The notes beneath the pieces are model-generated. The model saw only the letters and a program-made list of their open reading frames with translations, ran no database searches and was not told where the DNA came from. Positions 1-12,080 of a stretch of 64,000 nucleotides of DNA are shown piece by piece. The stretch comes from Gerris lacustris. Lineage: Eukaryota; Arthropoda; Insecta; Hemiptera; Gerridae. A program made the translations under genes and the position numbers. The stretch is from assembly GCA_951217055.1 (NCBI GenBank), contig OX578283.1:63952228-64016227 (forward strand), read 5' to 3'. Position 1 is the first letter of the stretch, and each line of letters begins with the position of its first letter.

Positions 1-117
1 TTTATCAAAACGATTTTCGCAATTGGTTAGCATTATGTAAATTGATTACTTTTTTACTTTCGTCAATTAATTTATTTTATCAGCTTCCTTTAACTATGGA
101 ATAGCAAAAACAAATCC

Positions 118-735
118 TACCAATTAGTGTGGCACATAGCTTCCTCGCGTCCTATTTCGTACGCGAAAAAGGACTTAATGATTCAAGGTACTTAATGATA
201 CTAAGCTACTACTTAATGATACTTTAATTATTTTAAGCTTTCACAATCTATTTTTGTCAAATTTATTTAGTCATTCCTCATCTTTTAAATCCATCAAAAT
301 TGTTTTGATTTTTTATATGAATTAAAGTATCAGTTAAGCAAAATGTGCTGCAAAAAGACGGTTAAAAATAATTTGGGGCTATCTGCACAAAACAAAAACT
401 CAAGATGAGTAAATTTAAAGATATAGATGCAAATAAATACATTTTTGTGCGCATGTGGAAGAAAAAGAAATGGTCGCAGAAGGTTGAAACTTATATGGGT
501 CCAACAATGGACTAATTATGACATTTCATTAAAATTAGGCGTATAGTTTTTAAGATAATATGTTAGTTCACCATATACGAGCGACAGGCGGTCAGACGTA
601 GACACGGAACAAAAAATGTTTTCTAATGTCTGAGACGGATTTCTGTCTTGGAATGTTTGAAATCGTAAGCACAAAAATGTGTCGTTCTTCAAAACGATCA
701 CATAACATCCGTTACATTCGGTAAGCTCGCAAGCA
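118..735 (+). mobile_element. Family A dispersed element, copy 1
   Basis: Non-coding interspersed repeat. It opens with the family A 5' motif GTGTGGCACATAGCTTCCTC and runs through the shared body (CAAAATTGTTTTGATTTTT, ATCTGCA, CAAAATGT and ATTTCATTAAAAT blocks). It closes with a degenerate 3' hairpin, GTTACATTCGGTAAGCTCGCA. The usual (GACA) stretch is reduced here to GACAGGCGGTCAGACG. A second partial copy of the 3' segment follows at about 738-810. The short ORFs in both strands of this region recur in other copies and are by-products of the repeat. I see no transposase, so mobility must have come from elsewhere. Confidence 0.75.
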
Positions 736-737
736 AA

Positions 738-810
738 ATGTTCTCCTATGTCAAAAAACGGATTTCTGCCTTAGAAATTTAGAAATCGGAGACATAAAAA
801 AATATCGTTA
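738..810 (+). repeat. Partial duplicate of family A 3' segment
   Basis: This 73-bp stretch repeats the family A block 'TGTC..AAACGGATTTCTGCCTTAGAAATTT..GAAATCGGAGACATAAA' directly after copy 1. It lacks the terminal hairpin. It could be a local duplication or a truncated separate insertion. Confidence 0.55.
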
Positions 811-1284
811 ATGAGAAGAGCCATAAATCTTTAACAACAATTATAAAATAGATAAAAATATTTAATTTTAATAAATTTCTTTTAGAGAAGGAATAAAATA
901 AGGAATTGTCGAAACACGATATTTCAAAAAACAAGAAGATTTTTTTTTTTTAAGTTTAAATTTTGGTATGGGAGATTAATTAAATGGGAATTGGATTTTA
1001 TTACAATGTTTAATTAGTACATTGTGGGTATAAGGTGACAACAGACTCTCGAACTGTTTCTTGTTTTAATGATAAATATCTATAACAAGACTACTAAAAC
1101 ACTTACTATAACATAATTCAATCTGATAACAATCTACCGGTAATTAATAACATACGTGATTTATTCCTGATATTTCTGCATTTTTTATTTTTTATTTTTT
1201 TATAAAAGGGGGAGGAAAAATAATTTTGGTTCTTTCATTTTAACGAAGAAAAATACACGATGGATTTTCATGAGCCTATTAAAA

Positions 1285-1965
1285 AATAGACTGTCGATTA
1301 GTGTAGCACATAACTTCCTCGATGTCTATTCACATAACTTCCTATTATTGTCTTCTTTATTTAATTATTTCCCCCGTTTTTTTAAATAGGTTAATATTGT
1401 TTTGAATAATCTGGGCCTATCTGCGGACTACTTTAAGATAAAAAGAACTTTTTATATACAACGTTTTTAAATTTTCTGTCATACATCATAAATTTGAAAC
1501 CCGTCAAAATGAAGATCATAAATAAGGGATATGTCAAAACAAATAAAATAACTTGAGGATTTTTTTGCGAACTAACTTTCTATACAGCAAAATTTGCTGA
1601 AATCGAATTAATTTCGATAATAATGTATTGTCATCGTGTTCTGAGCCCTTCTAAAAGTTTCAAATGTCTAGCTAACTCGGGAAGTTAGTTAAAAATCGAT
1701 TGCAAGATTTGTGCTGGACAAACAAACAAACAAGAAAGCAAGCTACTAAAAACGTAGTAAAAATCAGATGAGTGCTTTTGAATATATGTGCGTAGGTGGA
1801 AGAGAAGCAAATATATAATTCCATTATGATCTACCATCCAAATTTCATTAATATCGGATGTGAAGTTTTTAAGATATGATGGTTCGCAAAAAATGAGTGC
1901 CAGACCGATTGACAAACGAAAACAAAAATGTTCTCAGATGTCTGAAACGGATTTCTGCGTAATTT
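1285..1965 (+). mobile_element. Family A copy 2, interrupted by family C
   Basis: The 5' part (AGACTGTCGATTAGTGTAGC to ATCTGCGGACTACTTT, about 1285-1435) and the 3' part (CAGATGAGTGCTTTTGAA to AAACGGATTTCTGCG, about 1768-1965) match family A. The sequence between them matches the separate family C repeat. The terminal hairpin of family A is missing, so the copy is 3' truncated. The interruption indicates that family C inserted after family A. Confidence 0.65.
1436..1766 (+). mobile_element. Family C repeat, copy 1
   Basis: About 330 bp, starting AAGATAAAAAGAACTTTTTA and ending AAAAACGTAGTAAAAA. It matches, with modest divergence, two segments at 48538-48600 and 48867-49178. Shared blocks include TTTGAAACCCGT, GGGATATGTCAAAACAAAT, TTGTCATCGTGTTCTGAGC and GGGAAGTTAGTTA. 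The two copies sit in unrelated surroundings (family A here, a MADF remnant at 49 kb), which defines the ends. The first bases form a small hairpin (AAAAAGAACTTTTT). No coding capacity or known superfamily signature is visible. Confidence 0.65.
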
Positions 1966-2759
1966 TATTCTGTGTTACTTTAATGCAGAAAAGTCTCTCT
2001 TTATTCTTAAACTATATATTTTTTTTTCATTAAACCTAATTCTAGCAATATACCTGTTACATAAATTAAAATATTAAAAATCAATTATGTAATACAGTTA
2101 ATTAGATTCTTTAAAAAACTATTATAATACTAAATTTTATTTCATATTATTTTTTTTTCCGTGATGAAGTAAAAAAAATTAAAAATCAAAAAGAAAGTAA
2201 TAACTTAAATATTCATATAATTTTAAAATAAATTAAATTTTATTAATACAAGTAGTAAAAATTTAAGGATATTATTATTTTTTTTTTTTTAACTTAGAAA
2301 TCTTTATGAAAGATCCCTTAGAAAATATCTTTATATAGTTGAAAAGAATTCAATTTTTTATCTAATTTAAAGCAAATGAAGACGTTTTGAAAGGATTAAA
2401 TGAATTATTTATTACCTCCTTAAGAAATTCTCATTGTTAAATAGGAAAAAAAGGTAAGTGTAATAAATTTTCTAAATATAAAATACTACCTATAGTTAGG
2501 AAGCATATAATTTACTATATAGCTTATATACCACGTTTTATACAATTTCTAAAAAAAAAAAAAAACAAGTTAAGAAAAAAAAATTAAATTAGTATATAAT
2601 TGAATCCAGTTTAGAAAAAATAAATAATTTATGCATATTTAGGGAAAAATATAAGTAAATTATAATAAGAAATTATGCTTGAGGGCAATCTTTATGAAAG
2701 AACAATAAATTTTAGGTAATATTACCTTCTACTTGATTTGGTTGTTAGTTCTTGGGGTA

Positions 2760-2763
<4 letters not shown>

Positions 2764-2832
<69 letters not shown>
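2764..2832. repeat. (TA)n microsatellite
   Basis: Uninterrupted alternating TA tract of about 69 bp. It is self-complementary and able to form a cruciform. Confidence 0.97.
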
Positions 2833-2833
<1 letters not shown>

Positions 2834-3118
2834 CCAAATACTTTAATCAGTTGGATTTAAAGCATAAAAATTAATCAGAGAGGGCTTATTAATTTTGTTT
2901 TCAGTGATTGAATCTATACGAAGATGAAGTTCTCAATCAGATATTTTTGTAAGATATCTCAATCATCTCAATCCTTATAAAAACCAGTAAGATACCATGG
3001 AAGACTATAGTAGAAGCTAAATGATATCTAGACTCAATCAATCAATGAATGAACAAGACAAATTAAGATAATGAACGTCTCAATCAGCTGTTCAAAAATC
3101 AATTTGTAATTAAACTAT

Positions 3119-3178
3119 CTAAAAATAGACGGTCAATTACAGTGGCACAAAGCTTTCTCGGATCCTATCACGTAAAAA
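3119..3178 (+). mobile_element. Family A 5' fragment
   Basis: About 60 bp matching the family A start (AATAGACGGTCAATTACAGTGGCACAAAGC, then TTCTCGGATCCTATCACGTA). It breaks off exactly where the 28-bp minisatellite begins, so the array probably expanded inside or beside this copy. Confidence 0.6.
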
Positions 3179-3545
3179 ACCTCAAGAGTCTGTAAAGAGC
3201 TTAAAAACCTCAAGAATCTGTAAAGAGCTAAAAAAAAACCCTCAAGAGTCTGTAAAGAGCATAAAAACCTCAAGAGTCTGTAAAGAGCTTAAAAACCTCA
3301 AGAGTCTGTAAAGAGCTTAAAAACCTCAAGAATCTGTAAAGAGCTTAAAACCTCAAGAGTCTGAAAAGAGCTTAAAATCCTCAAGAGTCTGTAAAGAGCT
3401 TAAAAACCTCAAGAGTCTGTAAAGAGCTTAAAAACCTCAAGAATCTGTAAAGAGCTTAAAAACCTCAAGAGTCTGAAAAGAGCTTAAAATCCTCAAGAGT
3501 CTGTAAAGAGCTTAAAAACCTCAAGAGACTCTTAATAGCTTAAAG
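3179..3545. repeat. 28-bp minisatellite (CCTCAAGAGTCTGTAAAGAG)
   Basis: About 13 tandem copies of a roughly 28-bp unit, CCTCAAGAGTCTGTAAAGAG plus CTTAAAAA. Variants (GAATCTG, CTGAAAAG) recur in the same order, suggesting that blocks of several units were duplicated together. Confidence 0.95.
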
Positions 3546-3930
3546 ACCCCTCAATTTACCAATGAAGCCTACAGAATACATTAACCAATCTAACATAAAT
3601 GTTTATATATTAATTATTAATTAATTATTGATTGTACTGTTAGATAATAATATAGATAAGCTAAACCTGACACTACTTCAAAAACTTAAATGCTAATAAT
3701 ATACCTACTCTAATTATAATGTACTGCATTTCTAATTAATTATAATTAATTAAATAAATAATAAATCAAAACCACAAATAAATCTAATTAATGTCAGTAT
3801 ATAATATGTCTTACAGGACTGTAACCGACAAAACATAAGTGTATTTCTATGTACAAGTTTAAATATGTACATTTTATTACATTAAAATCGAATCTGAATG
3901 ACGACAACAAAAAATCTAACACCTGCTGTA

Positions 3931-3936
<6 letters not shown>

Positions 3937-4004
<68 letters not shown>
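3937..4004. repeat. (TA)n microsatellite
   Basis: About 68 bp of pure TA. With the tracts at 4092 and 4399 it forms a cluster of three within 530 bp. Confidence 0.97.
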
Positions 4005-4009
<5 letters not shown>

Positions 4010-4091
4010 TTTTTAATAAACATATCCAGTATTAAAAACCCGTACTTTCTTAACTCAATTAAATGCGTAATTTTCAATTTACACTCACGCT

Positions 4092-4118
4092 TATATATAT
4101 ATATATATATATATATAT
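4092..4118. repeat. (TA)n microsatellite
   Basis: Short 27-bp TA tract between two larger ones. Confidence 0.95.
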
Positions 4119-4396
4119 TGAAAACTGAATTGAAATTCTTTGTTAACAACAGACAAGTATAAAAAAGCTAACAGGTATAAAATATGCAAATATTATTCAA
4201 ACAATAATACAATAAATCAAGAGGTAATAACGTATAACCGTAATGAAAATATCAGTAGAACAAAATAAAGAATAATAAATTTCACTTGTCTTCCCTATAT
4301 GCCATTTTATTTTGTTTATTATTTTTCTAACAGATCAATATTTACGCGGTTAATTATCTGTATTAAATCATTTGTTTGAAATCAAAACATACTAAG

Positions 4397-4398
<2 letters not shown>

Positions 4399-4461
<63 letters not shown>
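4399..4461. repeat. (TA)n microsatellite
   Basis: About 63 bp of alternating AT. Confidence 0.97.
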
Positions 4462-4467
<6 letters not shown>

Positions 4468-4631
4468 CACAGTACAAGTGCAAATTAACAAAATAATTAT
4501 AATTTTTATACGTCTGCAGGACAAAAACCAATTTATAATTTTTTATCTTTACATACGATTAATTCGTTGACATATCTCAACAAAATCAGAAGAAAAAAAT
4601 ATATAAATATGAACAAAAAATAAGCAGGTCA

Positions 4632-5299
4632 AGTGTGTGCTGGTCAACACACATCGAGGGTCCGTATGGGCAACCCAGTATTGTTTAAGTAGTACCTACT
4701 GATGTTTTTTTAAAATGCTAAAAAGCCTACTTTGAACTACCCTATGGGTCTGATATTCTCAAAACACATAAACAAACTTCAAATAAAGTATTTTTTTGCC
4801 AGTGAACTGGACTATAAACATATAAATACATCCAAAAAAGCATAATTATAAAATAACGTATTTTGTCAATATAAACAAAAATATATATTTTTTTTTTGAA
4901 ATTCCCAAAAAGTGATATCTTTACTTTTGATCGATGTTCAGGAATTTTCTCAGACTTTTTACATAAGATCTCTTTACATAAGCGAGATAAAAGGGGGGGG
5001 GGGCACTTTTCTCACCAACTTCAAACTCGCCTATGCTCGCCCTATCAAAGCTATAACCAAAAAATTATATCTTTTTGTAATCAGCTCGACGTACCCTTTC
5101 ATATGATACCCCACATGGTCTCCAAAAAAACAATTTTTTTTAACCCTCAAGTTTTTTTCACCCTAATTATTTTGAAAATTAAATGCCAAATTTCAAAGTG
5201 ATCAGACGAAAGGTGTATCCGTGAGAGCAGGTGAAAGACTACGGACAGACAGACATAGTCAGGAAAATATAAGGGTCCTTGTCTTTGCCTACGGACCCT
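4632..5299 (+). mobile_element. Family D element, copy 1
   Basis: Non-autonomous element of about 670 bp. It starts with a short palindrome (GTGTGCTGGTCAACACAC). Near the ends lie inverted repeats: AGGGTCCGTATGGGCAA at 4657 and TTTGCCTACGGACCCT ending at 5299. The body includes a run of ten Gs at 4993, then AAATGCCAAATTTCAAAGTG, then GACAGACAGACA near the 3' end. It matches copy 2 at 30404-31125 along its whole length. The layout of subterminal inverted repeats, a 5' palindrome and a GACA stretch resembles non-autonomous Helentron-type elements, but this is inference. ORFs of 60-101 codons here have no conserved domain I can recognise. Confidence 0.75.
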
Positions 5300-5304
5300 A
5301 CAAA

Positions 5305-6340
5305 AAGAAGTAGATAAGTAATAAGCCCAATATATAATTATAGATTTCGGAATCATCTAATAAATTGTAAAAACATATTTCTAAACACTGTTTGAGTTAG
5401 AGAACTAAAATTTATAAAGATAAATAGTCTTAGATTGAAGTAAATTATAAAAAGCTATGATTTAATATTTTTTACAGTACCGATAACTTTTTAAAAATTA
5501 ATCTAACTAGTATATAAATTTCATAATTTGTAACAGTACATAAAATACCAAATTTCATCACTAGTTTATATTCTATTTACTGTATCTATTAATTTTTCCC
5601 CCCCTCTTTAATTTACCTGTCATTTTATATTAATTATCAATAAAATACTGGATTTCGTATTCAACTATTTATTACTTCACCGTGCAATTTCACAATATTT
5701 TTTATTTAGTAAGTGTATGAACTATATAAAATGTATTTAAAGCATTTTTCAAACAAGTAGTTCGCGATTTATCATTTGTAACTATATATTAAGTTGAAAA
5801 CTCTCAGCATATACTATCTTAAATACATAAGATAAAGAATTGACTAGAATATTTAGGATTAAATAACTAGTTCTGAACTACCTACGTGATCTAAAAATTA
5901 CTTTCATTAATAACGAACTAGTAAAATGTAGTGGTAATTGAAAATAACAGTAATTATTTGTATATTTTAATGTCGAGATTTTTTTTTTTTTTTTTTTTTT
6001 TTGAGTAATGGTACAAATAAAAAAAAAACTATATTAGAGAAATGTTTCAAGGAAAGCTTGTCTGCAAATAGAGATATAGGTAGTTGTTTAATTCATTCTA
6101 ACATTATCATAATTAATTATCTTTCATATGATTTATGTTTGTAAAAAAAAAATTCTACAAAGGTTAAATAGTAAGAATAAATATAGATATAGGATATAGT
6201 AAAAGATTATAATGAACATTGAGTATTAGATACAGAGTTAAACGCAATAAAGCATTAAGATTATTTAATAGGAGATTTCCAAAGGGAAATTGAGATTTTC
6301 GGGGTTAAAAAATCGTAAAGATAATAATCTTAAAATGTGC
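5305..6340. other. AT-rich unique DNA, no gene seen
   Basis: I find no convincing ORF, RNA or repeat in this kilobase. It contains a T24 run at 5979-6002. Confidence 0.5.
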
Positions 6341-6359
6341 GTGAGTAAATAAAAAAAAA

Positions 6360-6500
6360 AAAAAAATCGGTCCAAAACGACTCAGACAAACTTTCTCATA
6401 TACGAGTTCATAATTACTTAGACCAATTTGAATGTACGCCAAATTTCGTCAAAATCGGCATAGTAGTTCAGGCTCCACGCGTCTTCATAGACGACAGACG
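6360..6500. repeat. Probable degenerate element 3' segment
   Basis: GCCAAATTTCGTCAAAATCGGCATAG followed by GACGACAGACGAC has the same order of blocks as the 3' parts of families A, B and D: a CAAATTTC..AAAATCGG block followed by a GACA-like stretch. No clear ends were found, so it is only a likely relative. Confidence 0.35.
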
Positions 6501-6937
6501 ACTTTTCAAATCAACATTTTTGGACTCAGGGGAACTCAAAACGTGTAAATCCATCAAAATCGAATTTTCGCGCCATCTAAATACTTTTTCTTTATATGAG
6601 AAAGTAAAAATTGATCGGAGACAACTCAGAGAAACTTATAATCTCAAACCAAGATCCAAGAAACTTTGTTTTCAACAAAATCAGATATATTTTCATCAAT
6701 ATCTCGAAATAGTACATTATGTAGTAATAGTCTAGTGCGGAAAGTAGCATTTTGCATGCGAGTGTGGAGTTTGCACCCGCGCAATAGCGAGGGTAGTAAA
6801 ACCACACGAGCAAAGACAAATGCAGTTTTCGCACGAGTTGCTTACCGTAATTTATCTACGATTGTGGATTTTAATAATAAATACAGAATAAAATATTTAA
6901 TAAACTTCCTGTATGTAAATACGTATTTCTCTTTTGA

Positions 6938-7039
6938 TTAAGATGATATTAATTCATTGGTTGTAATTTGTGCCGAATTAATTATTTCGGAAGGCGTATA
7001 ATTCGTCTTATTTTCTTCATAATCACTTAAATCACTCAT
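6938..7039 (-). CDS. 33-codon ORF of unknown nature
   Basis: Reading leftward from the ATG at 7039, the frame gives MSDLSDYEENKTNYTPSEII and 13 further residues ending in ISS before TAA. It is acidic and serine/asparagine-rich, and the start lies in an A-rich context (GAAACAATG). Some 100 bp upstream is a perfect 11-bp stem hairpin. It could be a first exon or a remnant of an element's ORF. It may equally be chance: the length is unremarkable and no family is recognised. Confidence 0.15.
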   Translation of the reverse strand: MSDLSDYEENKTNYTPSEIINSAQITTNELISS

Positions 7040-7142
7040 TGTTTCTCTGAAAACTCGATATAAGCAATTACTTTAATTAAAAAAACAGCAAATTAGAACG
7101 TAAACAAACTCGCTAATCGTGCGTTAAGGTGTAAGAGTCCCT

Positions 7143-7172
7143 CTATTTTTCCGACCTAGGGCGGAAAAATAG
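7143..7172. other. Perfect hairpin around CCTAGG
   Basis: CTATTTTTCCG at 7143 pairs with CGGAAAAATAG ending at 7172, giving an 11-bp stem. The 8-base loop contains the palindrome CCTAGG. GC content around it is above the local level. It could be the end of an element or a regulatory or replication structure; nothing nearby decides this. Confidence 0.5.
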
Positions 7173-8179
7173 TGGAATTCTTCACCCCATTATGAAAGTG
7201 CATGCGCAATGAATACAGCTACGAAAATAATCACTTTCTATGCATCTAAACAGAGATAATGTTTATATTTCGTATCAATCTTAGATAAAATCATGCGCAC
7301 TGTCCTTATACTGAAGATCTTTGAATATCTTTAATAATATAAAAATTTATTTATGTAAACGTAAGGAACGGTTCTACTAATTCAATTATCATAGATGGAC
7401 TGACGATGTGAAGAAAGTTTGGTTATAACTTTTAAAAAAAATCCATTAGAAAATTATTGAATATTGAAATACTTAATAATATAATGGAAAAAGAACAAAT
7501 TAATAAAATAAAACTGGCAGCAAGTAATGTGCCGTTTCAATAAAAATATAATTATTTGAACACATGCAAATTGCACAATTTTAAGATTCATCAATGGTAA
7601 AATAACATCGTAAAAACATCAACTTATAAAGTAAAAATAACAGTTGCAACCTAGTGAATTTTGATTACATAATCCCACATCAACTGCAATCATACAAAGA
7701 ATAAGTAATAAGAAATAACAATGTCATCATCTTATGAGTTTTGAACAGCTAATTTAAAAATCGGTAAAGCTAAACAATAATCAAAAGATCGTAAAAGATA
7801 ATCTACAATAAAAGACCTGAAAAGATAAATAATAAAGTAAAGATTCACGAAAACAATAATTTATCTTATAAGCCGCAAAGATGAGCGATAATCAAAAGAT
7901 GTTTAAAGATAATGAAAAACAAATAATAGTCATTGAAAAAAGAAGATTCTTATCAATACGAGTCTAATGAAAGTTTACGATGTTATCCGACAAACGAGTG
8001 AGTGAGATGGAAGTAAAGATGTGAAGAGGTAGAGAAGGATGGAGAGAGTTGTTTGAGTTACGTCAGGAGAAGATGAACAGGTGTCTATAAGCGTTAAATC
8101 AAGAGAAGGCCTCCATCTTAAGTATTGTAAAGCTCGTATTTTACATATATTTTGATTAAACGACGTGTTAAATAAAAGG

Positions 8180-8520
8180 GCACGGCTTCAAAGGAGAAAC
8201 GGTACGCGCTCGAGGCGGCAAGTTTAAATGTTAACAATGGGAAGAACAAGTAATAATATAGCGTGCAGGAGAGGGAAGAGAGAGAGGGCTCCGGTAATGA
8301 GGCGGTGTATGGAGAAGCTCGCACGCGCGACAAGCTCCTTAAAAACCTTTAGCAGTCATAAATTAGAGACGCGCCCGAGAGAGGAGAGATTTACTTGAGC
8401 ATCATCACCCATTCATAAACAAGGACAGCGGTTCCCTGGGACGGTGGGCAACTCCCGCAGGGGATAGCTTGACCACGGACCGGGTTCCGTACCCTCAACC
8501 TATACTTCCTTACTGCTATA
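8180..8520. other. GC- and CpG-richer island without a recognised gene
   Basis: This 340-bp stretch is clearly richer in GC and CpG than its flanks (CGCTCGAGGCGG, GCACGCGCGAC, GACGCGCCCGAG, GGACCGGGTTCCG). On the plus strand, one frame from 8370 to about 8545 is open without an ATG and encodes HPFINKDSGSLGRWATPAGD and further Pro/Tyr-rich residues. On the minus strand a 71-codon ORF covers 8118-8333. Neither resembles a family I know. A promoter or first-exon region, or a foreign insertion, are both possible. Confidence 0.3.
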
Positions 8521-8961
8521 ACAAACACATTACAATCTGACCTTAGTGATCAACAATAAAAACGCGTCGCTTTGACAGCCTCCCACCTCCTTCTATATTA
8601 GTCTTAACAGCTTCTACTACAAACCAAAACAGGTAAACCAGACGTAAACACTCGACTGGATAAAGATATATCGGTGTACATTACTCTGAACATTTGAGAT
8701 ACACGACTGTAACATCCAAACCATGTTTATCGCAAGAGTTATTTCACTTAGAGACAAATGTTTTTAGACCTTGTGTCCAAGATATGATAAGAAACTATAG
8801 AATACAACCTTCGACATCTTTGGTACACATTCATAACCCTGTATAGACGTAAATCAAATACACTATTAAGTACACTTAAACACAGGTGTTTAAAGCTTAA
8901 AATATACTCTAGAAACTAAACTATGTCCCTCACTTCTTCAATTAATAAAGCTAATTTACAA

Positions 8962-9655
8962 AACAAATGGTAAACAACGTGAACATTAGATGGAAAACGA
9001 TCTTCAATTGCTGACGGTAACTTACTAGACGAAAGGTAAATAGCGTGAACATTAGAGGGAAAACAATCTTCAACTGCTGAGCTTAACTTACTAAACGAAA
9101 GGTTAACAGTGTGAACATTAGATGGAAAACAATCTTCAATTTTTAAAGATAACTTGCTAGACGAAAGCTAAACAGCGTGAACATTAGATGGAAAACAATC
9201 TTCAATTGCTAATGTTAACTTACTAGACGAAAGGTAAACAGCGTGAACATTAGACGGAAAACAATCTTCTATTGCTTAAGGTAATCAACAGCGTGAACAT
9301 TATATGGAAGACAATCTTCAATTGCTGAACTTAACTTACTAAACGAAAGGTAAACAGTGTGAACATTAGATGGAAAACAATCTTCTTCAATTGCTAAAGA
9401 TAGCTTACTAAACGAAAGGTAAACAGCGTGAACATTAGATGGAAAACAATCTTCTTCAATTGCTAAAGATAGCTTACTAAACGAAAGGTAAACAGCGCGA
9501 ACATTAGATGGAAAACAATCTTCAATTGCTAAACTTAACTTACTAAACGAAAGGTAAAAAGTGTGAACATTAGATGGAAAACAATCTTCTTCAATTGCTA
9601 AAGATTACTTACTAAATGAAAGGTAAGCAGCGTGAACATTAGATGGAAAACAATA
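8962..9655. repeat. 66-bp tandem repeat array
   Basis: About 10-11 copies of a roughly 66-bp unit containing GCGTGAACATTAGATGGAAA, ACAATCTTCAATTGCT and TTACTAAACGAAAGGTA. Some units carry an extra TTC (CTTCTTCAATTG), and one is shortened near 9280. No ORF is kept across units, so it is not coding. Confidence 0.93.
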
Positions 9656-10205
9656 TTACTTATTTAAAAATAAATCGTTTGCTTAACTTTCAACAAACTT
9701 TAGAAATAAAATGCTGCTGACCGCTTAATTTTTATTCACTTACATTACAAATCGAAGATATTGAGCTCATTTGCCTTTGAAGCAATTATAATTCACATAT
9801 ATGTATTTACATGTAGTTCAGATAAGTCAATCCTTTATCAGTAATGGAATTTTATCTAGACATCCGTCCAGTCCAAGTAATATAAAAATAATATTATATA
9901 CAATTAAGTGATATAATATCCGACATTTATGTGTCGTATTTAAAAAATGTTAATGAGTCAAAGATTGTCTGATGGAAAATATAGCACATTGCGTTGCCTG
10001 GTTCTCTTAATGAGATTATCATTTGTTTCTGACTTGAAAAAGAATTGTTGACGAAATAAACAAGAATTTAATCTTTTTGCAAAATGACTTTTACGATGAT
10101 ATTGCGATATTAATATTAATGCATCAGAAAAATTAGGTTATTATTCAAAAAACCTTAACATTCCCCCCTCCCTTATTATACCACTAGGCATCGCGTGGCT
10201 CTATC

Positions 10206-10879
10206 ATTGAAGCGAGCGTATTGCAATGAAATACTGAATATTGAAATTTATTAATCATGATGAATGTCATAGTTGAAGATAAGTGGAAGAGTAGTGTAGG
10301 GAAGAGTGGGGGTACTCGGTACAAAGCTTTACTTCCTAAACAAACCTATATACTATACGACTATAACAATCTTCACCACCCGCGGTAGCTTTTAAACAAT
10401 TATTATAAATGTATCTCGTCACTACGCAAAGAATTTTGCTTGTATCAAGTTGAAATTTTGCATACCTGTTTCAATTGTGCATTAGATGCTGTATATGAAG
10501 TTGTATTAAAATCGTTTCGTTAGAACGTAAGATATCGGTAAAAAGGTTGTTTTCTCTATTATAAACGTTTAGGTCCGCTTTAATAGTTTTAGCGATCTTT
10601 ATTAAGTCATAGCGGTGTCGCTGTTGGTTTTAGTAAAAAATGTTATTTGAAAAAAATGTTCGTCTCATCGAATAGATGATGATAGAATCTTTTCCCGTCC
10701 TGAAATTCCAATTTAATTTTTGTACCTCTCGTTTACGCGAGCGTTGCGCGCGAACTCTTGGACGGATCACGCTGTCCAACGAACTTAGCCTGAGTATTAG
10801 TAAGAGGAACATGTATACCAAATTTCAACTAAATCGGTCAACTTTTACTCAAGTTATCGTCACACGCGTGAACGTTACT

Positions 10880-10931
<52 letters not shown>

Positions 10932-10979
10932 CGGAGCATATTTCGTTGAATGTAGGAAGCTCGCTACGCTCGCTTCAAT
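10206..10979 (+). mobile_element. Family B element, copy 1 (GAAGCGAGCGTA ends)
   Basis: A 774-bp element bounded by a perfect 15-bp inverted repeat: ATTGAAGCGAGCGTA at 10206-10220 and TACGCTCGCTTCAAT at 10965-10979. From about 10440 the body matches copies 2 and 3: ATCAAGTTGAAATTTTGCAT, TTAGAACGTAAGATATCGG, AACGTTTAGGTCC, TTTACGCGAGCGTTGCGCG, and the CAAATTTCAAC..AAATCGG..TTTTACTCAAGTTATCG block. A (GACA)n tract (10879-10930) lies just inside the 3' end. Its ends differ from those of copies 2 and 3. The two ORFs here (63 and 101 codons) show no conserved domain. Confidence 0.75.
10879..10930. repeat. (GACA)n microsatellite
   Basis: About 13 perfect GACA units inside the 3' end of family B copy 1. 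The same position in families A and D holds a shorter GACAGACAGACA, so the tract probably expanded from an element-borne seed. Confidence 0.95.
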
Positions 10980-11379
10980 AAAGTAATAATCTTATAAATA
11001 CATACTTACGTCAAGATGCAGACCAATTTTTTAAAATAAATTATAATCATATTCAAAAGAATTTAATTCCTCACCTGAAACAGAAAAAATAAAAAATAAA
11101 TTATTATAATTAAAAATTAAATTCAAGAATAGATTAGAAAAAAAAAAAAACAAGAATAAAACTTAATAATAAAACTAATTTGTATTAATATTTTAAATAA
11201 AGCAAAATATTCTAACAAATTAGGTATTTTAACTTTCATACTAGAAATGGTAATGCGAAGCATTCGGATGTCGTTTTTAATTAGGATGTACGAAGCAATA
11301 ATCATTACCTGCTCACTATGACCTTTAATTTGATATCCAACATAATGTATGACTTGAAAGTCATACATAACTGTGTTTC

Positions 11380-12080
11380 CTGTTACTTATAGCGGCCATT
11401 TTGAAAATAATAATGTCATAATATGATAATTATCTTTCTCTATTCATCAATATCTTTAAAATAATACGCAACATGCCATACATCATTACTGTCAAGGTTT
11501 TATTACTGAGTAAATATATAGACACATATGTAAGGACACATATGTAAGGATAAAATTATCCTAATTCGACTTAGTTTAGTATAATTTTTAGTATAATAAC
11601 TAAGTAATGTCATCGTGAATGGTGGCTGATAATTTTATATTGGAACTGGAGTATAAAATCAGCCAACCAAATACCACAAAATCTTCGTAAAAAACTACTA
11701 ATGGATTATGCCATATAATCATAAAACCCTTATTTCGACCATATTTACTTCAATATGCCGGAAATATTTTTTTAATAATAGTAACATTCTCTTATCATTT
11801 TTTTAGATTTATAAAACGATGTATAAAATGTCATGCTGACTAAAACCTTTTATTTAGTCGTCCACCAAAATGGCCATCTTGAAACATTAAGAGGGAAATT
11901 TCCAAAAGACTATACAGTTGTCACAAATGCTGAAATCCACCTGTGTCGATTTCATTCAAATCGGTCAATGTTTAACAAACTTAATGTTTAACAAAATTAA
12001 TGTTTAACAAAAGTCAATGTTTAAACAAACTTCTGAATCAGAATGATCGGCCATTCCTTATAGCTGGAATTTCAGCGGCA
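11380..12080. other. AT-rich stretch with decayed repeat-like blocks
   Basis: Holds AGCGGCCATTTTGAAAATAA (11393), AAAATGGCCATCTTGAAACA (about 11867) and a four-fold AATGTTTAACAAA(A/C) run near 11967-12030. These look like pieces of old interspersed repeats, but I cannot define ends or copies. No gene seen. Confidence 0.35.
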
